A stretch of 64,000 bases of DNA from Streptomyces sp. NBC_00878 (GCF_026341515.1 NZ_JAPEOK010000001.1:3100001-3164000), one strand, 5' to 3'; positions 16,305 through 25,248 are shown, counted from the stretch's first letter. The notes: generated from the sequence alone by a model not told the origin. Numbers and translations: made by a program.

Positions 16305-17923
16305 TAGTCGGTCGGCGGGACCAGGGTTTCCTTGATGGCGCGGGTCAGCGTCCAGCGCATCAGGTTCTGCGGGGCGCCCGCCTTGTCGTTCGTACCGGAC
16401 GCGCGGCCGCCGCCGAAGGGCTGCTGGCCGACGACGGCGCCGGTCGACTTGTCGTTGACGTAGAAGTTGCCCGCGGCGTAGCGGAGCTTCTCCATCGTGT
16501 ACGCCGCTGCCGCGCGGTCGTTCGCGATGACCGAGCCGGTGAGCGCGTAGTCCGACACCGACTCCATCTGGGCCAGCATCGCGTCGTACCCGTCGGCCGT
16601 GCTGTCGTCGTACACATGCACCGCGAGGAACGGGCCGAAGTACTCCGTCGTGAAGACCTCGTTCGCCGGGTCCGTGCACTCGACGACGGTCGGGCGGACG
16701 AAGTAGCCGACCGAGTCGTCGTACGTGCCGCCCGCGACGACCGTGCAGGACGGGTCGGCGTGCGCCCGGTCGATCGCCGCCTTGTTCTTGGCGAAGGAGC
16801 GCTCGTCGATGACCGCGCCGATGAAGTTCGACAGGTCGGTGACGTCACCCATCGTGATGCCGTCGACCTCGGCCGCGAACTCCTCCTTGAAGCCGGAGTT
16901 CCAGATGGAGGCCGGGACGTACGCGCGGGAGCTGGCCGAGCACTTCTGACCCTGGTACTCGAAGGAACCGCGGGTGAGGGCCGTCTTCAGGACCGCGCGG
17001 TCGGCGCTCGGGTGCGCGACGACGAAGTCCTTGCCGCCGGTCTCACCGACCATGCGCGGGTAGGTGCGGTACTTCTCGATGTTGTTGCCGACCGTCTTCC
17101 ACAGGTACTGGAAGGTCTTGGTCGAACCGGTGAAGTGGATGCCGGCGAGGTCGCGGTGGACCAGGGCGACCTCGGAGACCTCGATGCCGTCACCGGTGAC
17201 GAGGTTGATGACGCCCTTGGGAAGCCCGGCCTCCTCCAGCAGCTGCATCAGCAGCACGGCGGCGTGCGTCTGGGTCGGGGACGGCTTCCAGACGACGACG
17301 TTGCCCATGAGAGCCGGGGCCGTCGGCAGGTTGCCCGCGATCGCCGAGAAGTTGAACGGCGTGATCGCGTAGACGAAGCCTTCGAGCGGGCGGTGGTCGA
17401 GGCGGTTCCAGACACCCGGCGAGTTCGCCGGCGGCTGCTCGGCGAGCAGGTCACGGGCGTACTTGACGTTGAAGCGCCAGAAGTCGACCAGCTCGCAGGG
17501 ACAGTCGATCTCGGCCTGCTGGGCGGTCTTCGACTGGCCGAGCATGGTCGAGGCGGCGAGCGTCTCGCGCCAGGGGCCCGCGAGCAGCTCGGCGGCGCGC
17601 AGGATGATCGCGGCGCGGTCGTCGAAGGACATCGCGCGCCAGGCGGGCGCGGCGGCGAGGGCCGCGTCGATCGCGTCCTGGGCGTCCTGCCGGGTGGCGT
17701 TCGCGTAGGTACCGAGGCGGGCCTTGTGGTGGTGCGGCTGCACGACGTCGAAGCGGTCGCCGCCGCCCATCCGCTTCTCGCCGCCGATGGTCATCGGCAG
17801 GTCGACGGGGTTCTCGGCGAGTTCCTTGAGCTTGGACTCCAGGCGGGCGCGCTCGGGGGAGCCGGGGGCATAGCCGTGCACCGGCTCGTTGACGGGGGTG
17901 GGGACCTGGGTGACGGCGTCCAT
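16283..17923 (-). CDS. pruA: 1-pyrroline-5-carboxylate dehydrogenase
   Basis: 546-residue NAD-dependent aldehyde dehydrogenase oxidising glutamate semialdehyde to glutamate, step two of proline catabolism. Visible motifs: MTIGGEKRMGGGDRFDVVQP near the start, ITPFNFSAIAGNLPTAPALM, the catalytic Glu region VGETGGKDFV, the catalytic Cys in YQGQKCSASSR, and EYFGPFLAVHVYDD. Length matches the single-domain actinobacterial P5CDH rather than the fused PutA. Start: ATG at 17923 behind AGGAGACACGGACACC. The proline dehydrogenase gene lies about 100 bases upstream on the same strand, giving a likely two-gene proline-to-glutamate operon. The last codons belong to a tandem repeat array. Confidence 0.95.
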   Translation of the reverse strand: MDAVTQVPTPVNEPVHGYAPGSPERARLESKLKELAENPVDLPMTIGGEKRMGGGDRFDVVQPHHHKARLGTYANATRQDAQDAIDAALAAAPAWRAMSFDDRAAIILRAAELLAGPWRETLAASTMLGQSKTAQQAEIDCPCELVDFWRFNVKYARDLLAEQPPANSPGVWNRLDHRPLEGFVYAITPFNFSAIAGNLPTAPALMGNVVVWKPSPTQTHAAVLLMQLLEEAGLPKGVINLVTGDGIEVSEVALVHRDLAGIHFTGSTKTFQYLWKTVGNNIEKYRTYPRMVGETGGKDFVVAHPSADRAVLKTALTRGSFEYQGQKCSASSRAYVPASIWNSGFKEEFAAEVDGITMGDVTDLSNFIGAVIDERSFAKNKAAIDRAHADPSCTVVAGGTYDDSVGYFVRPTVVECTDPANEVFTTEYFGPFLAVHVYDDSTADGYDAMLAQMESVSDYALTGSVIANDRAAAAYTMEKLRYAAGNFYVNDKSTGAVVGQQPFGGGRASGTNDKAGAPQNLMRWTLTRAIKETLVPPTDYPYPHMG

Positions 17924-18025
17924 GGTGTCCGTGTCTCCTTGACTGAGCGGGTTGGTCGGCGACTGAGCGGGGTGGTCGGTCGGCAACCGGGCGGTTTGGC
18001 CGACAACCGGGCGGGGCGGCCGGCC

Positions 18026-19006
18026 TCAGCCCTTGGTGAGGATCGAGCGGCCGAAGAAGAGAAGGTTGGCGGGGCGTTCGGCGAGGCGCCGCATGAAGTA
18101 CCCGTACCAGTCCGTCCCGTACGCGGTGTAGACGCGCATGCGGTGGCCCTCCCCGGCGAGCCGCAGATGCTCGTCGCTCCTGATCCCGTACAGCATCTGG
18201 AACTCGTACTCGTCGGGCTTGCGGCCGGCGCGCCGGGCCAGCTCCTGCGCGATGGAGATGAGGCGCGGGTCGTGGGACCCGATCATCGGGTACCCGGATC
18301 CCTCCATCAGGATGCGCAGGATGCGGACGTACGCCTTGTCGGTCTCGGCCTTCTGCTGGTACGCGACCTCGGCGGGCTCCTTGTACGCGCCCTTCACGAG
18401 CCGTACGCGGCTGCCGCTGTCGGCGAGGCGGCGGGCGTCGGCCTCGGTGCGGAAGAGGTAGGCCTGGATGACGCAGCCGGTCTGCGGGAAGTCCTTCCGC
18501 AGCTCCTCGTGGATGGCGAACATCGAGTCGAGGGTGGTGTGGTCCTCGGCGTCGAGCGTGACGGTGGTACCGATGGCGGCGGCGGCCTCGACGACGGGCC
18601 GGATATTGGCGAGGGCCAGCTCGTGACCGCCGGGGAATGCGGGGGCGGGCCCGGAGGGCTCTCGGTCGAGGGTGGTGGCGGGCGACGGGAGGGATTGTCC
18701 GAACAGGGACAGCTTGACGGACATCTCCGCGCGGGTGCCCAGTTCCAGTTCCCCGAGCCGCTCGACCAGCTCCAGGTAGGCGTCCCGGGCGGCGGCGGCC
18801 TGCTCGGGGGTGGTGATGTCCTCGCCGACGACATCGAGGGTGACCTGCAGACCACGGTCGGTGAGGTCCTGGACGATCGGTACGACGTCGTCGACCGTCT
18901 CGCCGGGGATGAAGCGGTCGACGACCGGCCTGGTCACCGGGGCTGCCGAGATCACTCGGCGCAGCCGGTCGCTGCGCGAGGCGGCGAGAATCACGGGACC
19001 CAGCAC
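18026..19006 (-). CDS. putA: Proline dehydrogenase
   Basis: 326-residue monofunctional FAD-dependent proline dehydrogenase (PutA/PRODH barrel), feeding electrons to the quinone pool and producing P5C for pruA. Barrel motifs are visible: TLDAEDHTT, VRLVKGAYKEPAEVAYQ, GSHDPRLI, EFQMLYGIR and YTAYGTDWYGYFMRRLAERP near the C terminus. Start: GTG at 19006 with GGAGGTGCCCC upstream. It is divergent from a PucR-type regulator gene (19158), which by position and family is the probable activator. The gene symbol follows common usage for the monofunctional form. Confidence 0.93.
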   Translation of the reverse strand: MLGPVILAASRSDRLRRVISAAPVTRPVVDRFIPGETVDDVVPIVQDLTDRGLQVTLDVVGEDITTPEQAAAARDAYLELVERLGELELGTRAEMSVKLSLFGQSLPSPATTLDREPSGPAPAFPGGHELALANIRPVVEAAAAIGTTVTLDAEDHTTLDSMFAIHEELRKDFPQTGCVIQAYLFRTEADARRLADSGSRVRLVKGAYKEPAEVAYQQKAETDKAYVRILRILMEGSGYPMIGSHDPRLISIAQELARRAGRKPDEYEFQMLYGIRSDEHLRLAGEGHRMRVYTAYGTDWYGYFMRRLAERPANLLFFGRSILTKG

Positions 19007-19157
19007 GGGGCACCTCCACAGAAGGCCGGTAAACGGAGAACCACCGTGAAACCTAAGGATCCCTCCGATCGTCGGCCATCGACAGCTGTCACGCATCCGT
19101 CCCCCGGATCTCATACAGATGTCTGAAGGCGGCGCGGGAATGCGGGAGAATGCCCGA

Positions 19158-20336
19158 ATGAGCCAGGCGAGCGGCGACCACCACGGCGACTACCAGGAAC
19201 TGGTGGACGACATCTCGGAGCTTCTCGGCGCCCCCGCGACGCTGGAGAACCGCGACTTCGAGCTGCTCGCGTTCGGTACGTACGACAGTGAGGGAGAGCT
19301 GGACGCGTCCGCGCTGGACCCGGTCCGGGCGCGCTCGATCCTCACCCGGCGCTCGACACCGACGGTCCGCGCGTGGTTCGAGGGCTTCGGCATCACGCGC
19401 GCGACAGGGCCGGTCCGCATCCCGCCCACGCCGGAGGCAGGGGTCCACAGGGGCCGGATCTGCCTCCCGGTACGCCATCGGGGTGTGGTCCTCGGTTACG
19501 TCTGGCTGCTGGCCGACGATCCGGGCCCCTCGGCGGAGCAGCTGACGGCGGCGATGGAGGTGACGGCACGGATCGGGGCGCTGCTGGCGGACGAGGCGCA
19601 GGCGGGGGCCGACCTGACGCGGGAGTTCCGCGCGGTGCTGACCGCCGAGCGCGGCTGGCAGCGGGACATGGCGGTGGCCGCGCTGCGTACGGCGCTGGGG
19701 GCGCGGGGAGAAGGTCCGCACGCGGTGGTGTGCGTGGCGCCCTGGCCGTCGGCGGACCCGGACGACGCGCCGTCGGCCCGTACGGTGCCGCATGCGGCGG
19801 CGGTGTGCACGGTGCCGTGGGGCGCGGCGGGGCAGTGCCTGGCGGTGCTGACCCGGCTGCGCGCGACGACCGCACACGCCCCGGCGCTGTCGGCGGCGAC
19901 GCGGCTCCTGAAGGAGACGGAGGGTACGGTCACGGCCGGCGTCGGCGCACCGCGCACGGGCCTGGCGGACCTCGCCGCCGCGTGGCAGGAGGCCTCGGCG
20001 GCGGCACGGGCGGCCCTGGCGGAACCGCGCCTGGGCCCGGTAGCGGAGTGGCACGCGATCGGCCCGTACCGCCTCCTCACGGCACTCCCCCCGGACACAC
20101 CCCAGGACCCCGCGGTACGCACCCTGCTCTCCCCCACCCACCACGAACTGGCCCGCACAGCCGAGACGTACCTCGACTGCGCGGGCCAGGCGACACGCAC
20201 GGCGACGGCACTGGGAATCCACCGCCAGACCTTGTACTACCGCTTGTCCCGCGTCGAACAGCTGACGGGGCTGGACCTGGACGTGGGGGAGGACAGGTTG
20301 TTGCTGCACATGGCGTTGAAGGGGGCGCGGCTCTGA
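19158..20336 (+). CDS. putR: PucR/CdaR-family regulator of proline utilisation (PutR-like)
   Basis: 392-residue regulator. The C terminus has the PucR-type helix-turn-helix: [20 protein letters not shown] then [17 protein letters not shown] (about residues 335-380). The central region is GAF-like and likely senses a metabolite. The short N-terminal segment contains a helical [13 protein letters not shown]. Start: ATG at 19158 with GGGAGAA upstream; ATGs at 19119 and 19140 are possible. It is divergent from the proline dehydrogenase gene across 150 bases. Streptomyces is known to control proline catabolism through a regulator (PutR) in this position, and assignment here rests on family plus context. 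Confidence 0.8.
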   Translation: MSQASGDHHGDYQELVDDISELLGAPATLENRDFELLAFGTYDSEGELDASALDPVRARSILTRRSTPTVRAWFEGFGITRATGPVRIPPTPEAGVHRGRICLPVRHRGVVLGYVWLLADDPGPSAEQLTAAMEVTARIGALLADEAQAGADLTREFRAVLTAERGWQRDMAVAALRTALGARGEGPHAVVCVAPWPSADPDDAPSARTVPHAAAVCTVPWGAAGQCLAVLTRLRATTAHAPALSAATRLLKETEGTVTAGVGAPRTGLADLAAAWQEASAAARAALAEPRLGPVAEWHAIGPYRLLTALPPDTPQDPAVRTLLSPTHHELARTAETYLDCAGQATRTATALGIHRQTLYYRLSRVEQLTGLDLDVGEDRLLLHMALKGARL

Positions 20337-20359
20337 CTGGGTTCAGGCGGGGTGACGTC

Positions 20360-20494
20360 TGGCGCCGCTCATCCATTGATTCTCCAGTCGCCGCATTCGC
20401 CTCATTCAAGAGCCGTTCCACCCTGGCCTTCCACTCTTCTCCACGCCCGACATCAAGCCACAGCCCGTACGCCTCCGAGTCTTCCTCTACGGAC
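20360..20494 (-). other. Possible coding remnant with low-GC codon use
   Basis: On the minus strand one frame reads SVEEDSEAYGLWLDVGRGEE and continues WKARVERLLNEANAATGESM with unusually AT-rich codons for this genome (AAT, GAA, TCA, GAT). It starts in a different frame right after the stop of the membrane protein gene at 20487 and runs into the 3' end of putR. A GTG at 20421 could start it, but I see no good family match. It may be a frameshifted tail, a gene remnant or chance. Confidence 0.25.
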
Positions 20495-21854
20495 CTGTGA
20501 GGTCAGGATGTTTCTTGCTGTGAGTGGCAAACGAGATTTCAGGGTCGTCGCCATCCGGTGGTCCCGATGACCCCGATGACCCGGGTGCCGCACCATCGGC
20601 GCCCGGCGGTCCCAGCGCCGCGCCATCGGCGCCCGGTGACCCCGGTGCCGTATCAGCGACGGCCTCCAAGGGCTCCGCCGACAGCAGCAGGCCCAGCCCC
20701 GGCAGGTAGTACAACGCGTACCGGCCGGGCGCGAGCAGGGCGCTGCCCACCATCGGGCTCACCGGCAACCGCAGGTCGCCCGCGACACAGATCTCCCACT
20801 CCTCGTCGAGCGGCCCGAGCAGCCGTACGACCGTCTCGCCCTCCGCCCGTTCGACCGGGGCGGATGCGCGCAGCGCGGAGACCACGGCGGGCAGCCCGCT
20901 GGAGGCCACCAGTTCCCACGCCATCATGACGAACGGCGGGGCGAAGGCCAGGCCATGGATGCCGAACGCGACCGCGGCGCCGAACGCGTCGGCCCAGTGC
21001 GTGCGCAGCAGGGACAACACGCCCCAGACGGCGAAGAAGCCGAGCCCGGCGGCCACCAGGGCACCGATGAGCACACCGGGGAACAGCAGCCGGAGACGTA
21101 TCCGGCGGACCAGCGCCCGCCGCTGACGGTGCGTCAGTACTCCGGCCCGGTTGGCGGCCAGTCGCTCCGGGGTCACGCCCAACTCGTCGGCCAGCACCCG
21201 GCGGACGAGTGCCCGTTGCGCGGGGCTGGGGTGCGCACGGCGGTTCGCGGCCTCCTGGGCGTCAACCGGCTCCGCCGACAACAGCAGCGGCGAGGCACCA
21301 CGACGCGTCGGCACCAGCCAGTACAGCCAGTACTCCCCCGGCAGCGGCAACGGCGGGGCACCGTCGGGCAGGGCGAGACGCATCTGACCCACGCATGCCG
21401 AACCGGCCGCACCCGCCGAACCGGCCGTATCCACCGAACCCGCCGAACCAGCCGAACCGCTGACCTCCCCCAGGCCGCCGACGATCCGGCGCGCTTTCAG
21501 AGCGGCGATCCGGGCCCGGCGCCGCCGCCGGGCCCGCCAACGGCCCCACCCGGCCCACAGCGCCAACGGCACGAGATAGCACCCCGAGATCAGGCCCATG
21601 GTCGCCATCGCCGCCAACGTCGCCGACACCCGCCCGGTCGGCAGACCGGTCCGCGTGCCCTGGTCGGCGCCCGCCGCCACCCCGAAACCGATCACGAGGG
21701 CCGCCCAGACGATCAGCATGGCCCACGCCACGCAGGGCGGCCGCACCCTCCGTCCGGCGACCAACGCCCACTGCACCGGGCTCACTTCACCCATGACATT
21801 GGCAGCCCACGCTTCGGGACTCCCCCACACCTCGGCGGTCGACGGCCCCTCCAC
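20487..21854 (-). CDS. Membrane protein of unknown function with low-complexity segments
   Basis: 455 residues if started at the GTG at 21854, which follows GGAGGGGTGGGC; an ATG at 21794 (MGEVSPVQWALV) is the alternative. I see two hydrophobic segments at the N-terminal end (VAWAMLIVWAALVIGFGVAA and LAAMATMGLISGCYLVPLAL) and two more in the middle (GVLIGALVAAGLGFFAVWGV, FGIHGLAFAPPFVMMAWELV). The cytosolic parts contain two related WLYWLVP / YALYYLPGLGLLLSAEPLEA modules, suggesting an internal duplication. Low-complexity stretches rich in Gly, Ser and Ala occur at about residues 145-170 and 420-445; the second is collagen-like (GPPGADGAAPG). I recognise no family. Confidence 0.6.
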   Translation of the reverse strand: MEGPSTAEVWGSPEAWAANVMGEVSPVQWALVAGRRVRPPCVAWAMLIVWAALVIGFGVAAGADQGTRTGLPTGRVSATLAAMATMGLISGCYLVPLALWAGWGRWRARRRRRARIAALKARRIVGGLGEVSGSAGSAGSVDTAGSAGAAGSACVGQMRLALPDGAPPLPLPGEYWLYWLVPTRRGASPLLLSAEPVDAQEAANRRAHPSPAQRALVRRVLADELGVTPERLAANRAGVLTHRQRRALVRRIRLRLLFPGVLIGALVAAGLGFFAVWGVLSLLRTHWADAFGAAVAFGIHGLAFAPPFVMMAWELVASSGLPAVVSALRASAPVERAEGETVVRLLGPLDEEWEICVAGDLRLPVSPMVGSALLAPGRYALYYLPGLGLLLSAEPLEAVADTAPGSPGADGAALGPPGADGAAPGSSGSSGPPDGDDPEISFATHSKKHPDLTGP

Positions 21855-22014
21855 ACGCCCACCCCTCCCCCTCCAGCGCGGCACTGCCCCACCCCCTGTG
21901 ACCCTTCCCACCAATTGAGGGCAGGCGGACCTCAGTTGTCCACCAGATCGCCGTGGCGGCACTCCGGGCACTCCGTGGCCGACCGCGCCGACCGGTCATG
22001 CTCTACTCCCGGAC

Positions 22015-22164
22015 ATGCCCCTCCTGATGATCGACCTCGACAACACCCTGGTCGACCGCGACGCCGCCTTCCGCGAAGCGGCCTCGGTCTTCCTCAGGGA
22101 GAACTCACTCCCCGTCGACGACCTCCCGTGGCTGATGTCCGTCGACGCCGGCGGCTCCCGTTGA
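22015..22164 (+). pseudogene. Truncated HAD-family hydrolase (N-terminal fragment)
   Basis: MPLLMIDLDNTLVDRDAAFR begins a 49-residue frame with the HAD motif I nucleophile (DxDNT). It then stops at 22164 after AGGSR, where a full HAD phosphatase would run for about 200 residues. The next bases encode an unrelated ABC permease fragment, so the gene was cut by a deletion junction at about 22155. Confidence 0.75.
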
Positions 22165-22310
22165 CGCTCGGGATCACGCTGCTGACCTGCGTCGGCTGGG
22201 GCCTGCTGCGCGACCCGTACGCGGTGGACACGACCGCCCGCCTCCAGGCGCCCTCCTGGGCGTACCCCATCGGCACGGACGCGCTCGGTCGTGACGTGCC
22301 GGCGCGGCTC
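22158..22310 (+). pseudogene. Fragment of a dipeptide/oligopeptide ABC permease (DppC type)
   Basis: The frame PLTLGITLLTCVGWGLLRDP continues AVDTTARLQAPSWAYPIGTD and then ALGRDVPARL. The closing IGTDALGRDV motif is characteristic of DppC/OppC permeases, where it sits near the N-terminal part before the main membrane domain. Everything after ARL is missing, and the sequence passes directly into the tail of an ATP-binding protein. Confidence 0.75.
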
Positions 22311-22468
22311 GGGCACTGTGCCTTCGCCCCCCGCTGCCCCTGGCGGACGCGTCCCGCTGCCGCACAGAGCGCCCCGAGCCCCAGACCCACGACGGCCGAA
22401 GCGTCACCTGTCACCGATGGCGCGAACTCACCGACAACCCCGCCGAGTTGTTTCTGGGGCTCATGTGA
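22305..22468 (+). pseudogene. C-terminal fragment of an oligopeptide ABC ATP-binding protein (DppD type)
   Basis: GHCAFAPRCP followed, after a one-base deletion, by LADASRCRTERPEPQTHDGR and VTCHRWRELTDNPAELFLGL is the cysteine-rich oligopeptide-HPY tail of DppD/OppD proteins. The Walker and signature regions are gone. It ends at ATGTGA (22463-22468), whose overlap with the next GTG start preserves the translational coupling of the lost operon. Confidence 0.75.
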
Positions 22469-22730
22469 GCCCCCTCCTGGACGTCCGCGACCTGGTAGTC
22501 CGCCACGGCCCCCGCACCACCGTCGACCACGTCTCCTTCGCCATCGCCCCCGGCGAAACCCTCGGCCTCATCGGCCCCTCCGGCTGCGGCAAATCGTCCA
22601 CAGCCATGGCCGCACTGCAACTGCGCCACCCCACCGGCGGCGAAGTATGGTTCGACAGCCGCGAGTTGACCTCATTGAACGAGAAGGACCTGCGACCGCG
22701 TCGCGGAGATGCGCGACGGCAGGACGTCAG
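22465..22730 (+). pseudogene. Truncated second ABC ATP-binding protein (DppF type)
   Basis: GTG at 22465 begins LLDVRDLVVRHGPRTTVDHV, then SFAIAPGETLGLIGPSGCGK with an intact Walker A motif (GPSGCGKSS). After about 70 residues the frame jumps to a C-terminal-like DRVAEMRDGRT segment; the Q-loop, signature and Walker B regions are deleted. The fragment ends against the stop of the convergent TetR gene. Confidence 0.75.
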
Positions 22731-23350
22731 AACGACTCCGGAGCCGACGGCGCCGCCGCGGTCGCCCCCGTCGCCGTAGTCGCCTCGATCACCCGCCGCA
22801 GCCCCTCGGTGAGTTCGTCGGCACCGGCCGCGGTCTCGGGGTCGAAGGTCCACTGCGCGATCAGCCCCATCATCAGGGTCAGATAGAACTTCCCCAACGT
22901 GTCGACATCCCCCTCGGGGACGTCCTCCTCCCGGCCGCCCCTGAGCATCGGGATGATGCCGCGCGCGGCTTCGCGCTGCGCCTTGGCCAGGTGGTCGCGC
23001 ACCACCTGCAGCTTGTCGCCCATGACGACGATCTCCATGCTGAGGTGCCACGGCGAGCCGGGCTTGCGCATCGTGCCGATGATGTTCGACCAGACCGCGT
23101 GGAAACGCTCCAGGGAACCCGGCTCGGTGCCGGCCACGGCCCCCTCGCCCCCCTCGAAGTCGTCAGTGAGCCCCTCGACGATGGAGACGTACGCCTCCGC
23201 GAGCAGCGCGTCCTTCGAGCCGTAGTGGTAGCCGATCGACGCCAGGTTCGTCCCTGACTCCTTGACGATGTCGCGTGCCGTCGTGCGCACGAAGCCCTTC
23301 TCCAGCAGGCAGCGCTTCGCGCCTTCGAGCAGATCCTCACGGTGTCCCAT
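22727..23350 (-). CDS. TetR-family regulator of the adjacent MFS exporter
   Basis: 207-residue regulator with an N-terminal TetR helix-turn-helix: MGHREDLLEGAKRCLLEKGF, then TTARDIVKESGTNLASIGYH and YGSKDALLAEA. The long C-terminal ligand domain ends in Ala/Thr-rich sequence. Start: ATG at 23350. It is divergent from the DHA2 transporter at 23448, with two matching operator-like palindromes between them, the standard arrangement for a drug-efflux repressor. Its 3' end overlaps the remnant of the decayed ABC transporter. Confidence 0.9.
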   Translation of the reverse strand: MGHREDLLEGAKRCLLEKGFVRTTARDIVKESGTNLASIGYHYGSKDALLAEAYVSIVEGLTDDFEGGEGAVAGTEPGSLERFHAVWSNIIGTMRKPGSPWHLSMEIVVMGDKLQVVRDHLAKAQREAARGIIPMLRGGREEDVPEGDVDTLGKFYLTLMMGLIAQWTFDPETAAGADELTEGLRRVIEATTATGATAAAPSAPESF

Positions 23351-23384
23351 GCGGATCAGCGTACCTCCGCGACAGACAGCCGTC

Positions 23385-23431
23385 CTAGACCAGCGTTTTA
23401 AACGCACGTACTAGACACACGTTTAAGACGT
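23385..23431. promoter_or_regulatory. Paired operator between TetR and MFS genes
   Basis: Two direct copies spaced 26 bp apart: CTAGACCAGCGTTTTAAACG (from 23385) and CTAGACACACGTTTAAGACG (from 23411). The first contains the palindrome GCGTTTTAAACGC (23393-23405) and the second a weaker ACGTTTAAGACGT (23419-23431). They are AT-rich in a GC-rich setting and lie between the divergent starts, as expected for TetR binding over both promoters. Confidence 0.7.
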
Positions 23432-23447
23432 CCGTACAGTCCTTGGC

Positions 23448-25004
23448 ATGACGAATCCCAGCGCGCCGAACTCGCCCTCCACGGGCGCTCCCTCTCGTGC
23501 CGGACGCCGTGAATGGACCGCACTCGGCGTCCTGATGCTGCCGCTGCTCCTGGTCTCCATGGATGTCTCGGTCCTCTACTTCGCGGTCCCGCAGATCAGC
23601 GCGGACCTGGAGCCGACCGGCACCCAGCAGCTGTGGATCTTCGACATGTACGCGTTCGTGCTCGCCGGGCTGCTGATGACGATGGGCTCGCTCGGCGACC
23701 GCATCGGCCGCCGCAGACTGCTCCTGTTCGGCGCCGCCGCCTTCGGCGCGGCCTCGCTGGTCGCGGCGTACGCCACCAGCGCCGAGACGCTGATAGCGGC
23801 CCGCGCGGTGCTCGGCGTCGGCGGCGCGACCCTGATGCCGTCCACGCTGGCGATCATCCGCACGCTCTTCACGGACCCGGCCCAGCGTTCCAAGGCGATC
23901 GGCATGTGGTCGGGCGTCACAACGGCCGGCGTCGCGCTCGGCTCGGTGCTGAGCGGCGTCCTCGTGGAGCACTTCTGGTGGGGCTCGGTCTTCCTGGTGA
24001 ACCTGCCCGCGATGGTGCTCCTGCTGCTCCTCGGACCGATCCTGCTCCCCGAGTCCAGGAACCCCGCGCCGGGCCGCTTCGACCTGCTGAGCATGCCGCT
24101 GTCCATGGCCGCCGTCCTGCCGGTGATCTACGGCCTCAAGGAGATCCCCTCGGAGGGCTGGCACGTCCGCTACGTCGTGTCGGTGACCGTCGGTCTGCTC
24201 TTCGCCGCGCTGTTCGTCCACCGCCAGCGCACGATCGAGTCGCCGATGATCCCGCCCTCGCTCTTCCGGGGCCGCGGCTTCACGCCCGCCGTCTCGCTGA
24301 ACCTGTTGGCCATGTTCGCGACCATGGGCTCGGCGTACTTCAACACGCAGTATCTCCAGTCGGTCCTCGGCAAAAGCCCCATGGAGGCCGCGCTGTGGAG
24401 CCTCCTGCCCACCGTGCTGGTCGGCGTCGCCGTGCCGCTCGCCGCGGTGCTGGTACAGCGGGGAGTGAACCGCGCGTACGTCGTCTCCGCCGGCTTCCTC
24501 ATCGCCGCCTGCGGCTACGGAATGCTCACCGCCACCGGTACGGACTCGCTGTGGCTGGTACTGGGCGGGGCGGGGCTCATCGCCTCCGGGATCGTCACCG
24601 TGATGTCCCAGATGATGGACCTGGCGCTGGGCGCCGTACCGGCGGAGAAGGCGGGCACCGCGTCCTCGGTCCTGGAGACCGGCACGGAGTTCGGCGGCGC
24701 GCTGGGCATGGCGCTCCTCGGCTCCGTCGGCACCGCGGTGTACCGGCACGACATCCCCGACACCGCCCCGGACGCGGCCCACGAAACCCTGGGCGCCGCC
24801 CTCGCCGTGGCCCGGCACCTCCCGGACCGCGCGGGCGACGCCCTGGTGACCACGGCCCGCGAAGCCTTCACCAGCGGAATGCAGGCGGCCGCGATAGCCG
24901 GAACGGTGCTGATGCTGGGCGCGGCGGTACTGGCGGCACTGACCCTGCGCCAGGTCCGCGTACGCGACACGGAGTGCGAGGAACCGGAGAAGACCCTCGC
25001 CTGA
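23448..25004 (+). CDS. MFS drug-efflux transporter (DHA2, 14 TM type)
   Basis: 518-residue major facilitator with about 14 hydrophobic segments. Motifs: VSMDVSVLYFAVPQISADLE in TM1 (DHA2 signature D1-like), GSLGDRIGRRRLLL (motif A loop), and SGVTTAGVALGSVLSGVLVE (motif C, antiporter). Expected to export hydrophobic cations or antibiotics using the proton gradient. Start: ATG at 23448. It is divergent from a TetR gene and almost certainly controlled by it through the operator pair at 23385-23431. Downstream a very long inverted repeat separates it from serA. Confidence 0.92.
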   Translation: MTNPSAPNSPSTGAPSRAGRREWTALGVLMLPLLLVSMDVSVLYFAVPQISADLEPTGTQQLWIFDMYAFVLAGLLMTMGSLGDRIGRRRLLLFGAAAFGAASLVAAYATSAETLIAARAVLGVGGATLMPSTLAIIRTLFTDPAQRSKAIGMWSGVTTAGVALGSVLSGVLVEHFWWGSVFLVNLPAMVLLLLLGPILLPESRNPAPGRFDLLSMPLSMAAVLPVIYGLKEIPSEGWHVRYVVSVTVGLLFAALFVHRQRTIESPMIPPSLFRGRGFTPAVSLNLLAMFATMGSAYFNTQYLQSVLGKSPMEAALWSLLPTVLVGVAVPLAAVLVQRGVNRAYVVSAGFLIAACGYGMLTATGTDSLWLVLGGAGLIASGIVTVMSQMMDLALGAVPAEKAGTASSVLETGTEFGGALGMALLGSVGTAVYRHDIPDTAPDAAHETLGAALAVARHLPDRAGDALVTTAREAFTSGMQAAAIAGTVLMLGAAVLAALTLRQVRVRDTECEEPEKTLA

Positions 25005-25093
25005 CAACACAGAGTGGGCCGCCCCCGCCGCCCCTACCCATTCCCGTCGCTTACTCAGGGGCTCCGCCCCCGAACCCCCGCTCCTCAAACGCC

Positions 25094-25161
25094 GGAGCCG
25101 CAAATCTGCACAGCCCCGCGCCCCTGTTCAGGGGCGCGGGGCTGTGCAGATTTGCGGCTCC
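25094..25161. terminator. 33-bp perfect inverted repeat between MFS and serA
   Basis: Arms 25094-25126 and 25129-25161 are exact reverse complements (starting GGAGCCGCAAATCTGCACAG) around a 2-base TT loop. The element lies between convergent genes and should act as a bidirectional terminator. The inner GCCCCTGTTCAGGGGC core and flanking motifs resemble widely dispersed Streptomyces intergenic repeats. Perfect conservation of both arms, even in the AT-richer portion, is striking. Confidence 0.85.
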
Positions 25162-25203
25162 TCCCCCACTCTCGGCTTCGCTCGAGCGGGGGGACCCCCA
25201 TCG
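25161..25203. repeat. Dispersed palindromic element, intergenic reference copy
   Basis: CTCCCCCACTCTCGGCTTCG followed by CTCGAGCGGGGGGACCCCCA is the best-formed copy of the family. The outer CCCCC/GGGGG arms and the inner CTCGG-CTTCG-CTCGAG part make it palindromic. Near-identical copies are at 32541 and 61675. Confidence 0.8.
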
Positions 25204-25248
25204 TGGGCGCGACCAGCCACAACAAACCCGCAGACGAAGCCTGTCAGC

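Noticed and set aside
16292..19126. A 944-codon open frame on the plus strand opposite pruA and proline dehydrogenase
   Set aside because: It spans two well-supported genes on the other strand and has no domain features; a GC-skew shadow.
22015..22740. An active peptide ABC transporter operon
   Set aside because: Each component is truncated: the permease lacks its membrane domain and both ATPases lack signature and Walker B regions.
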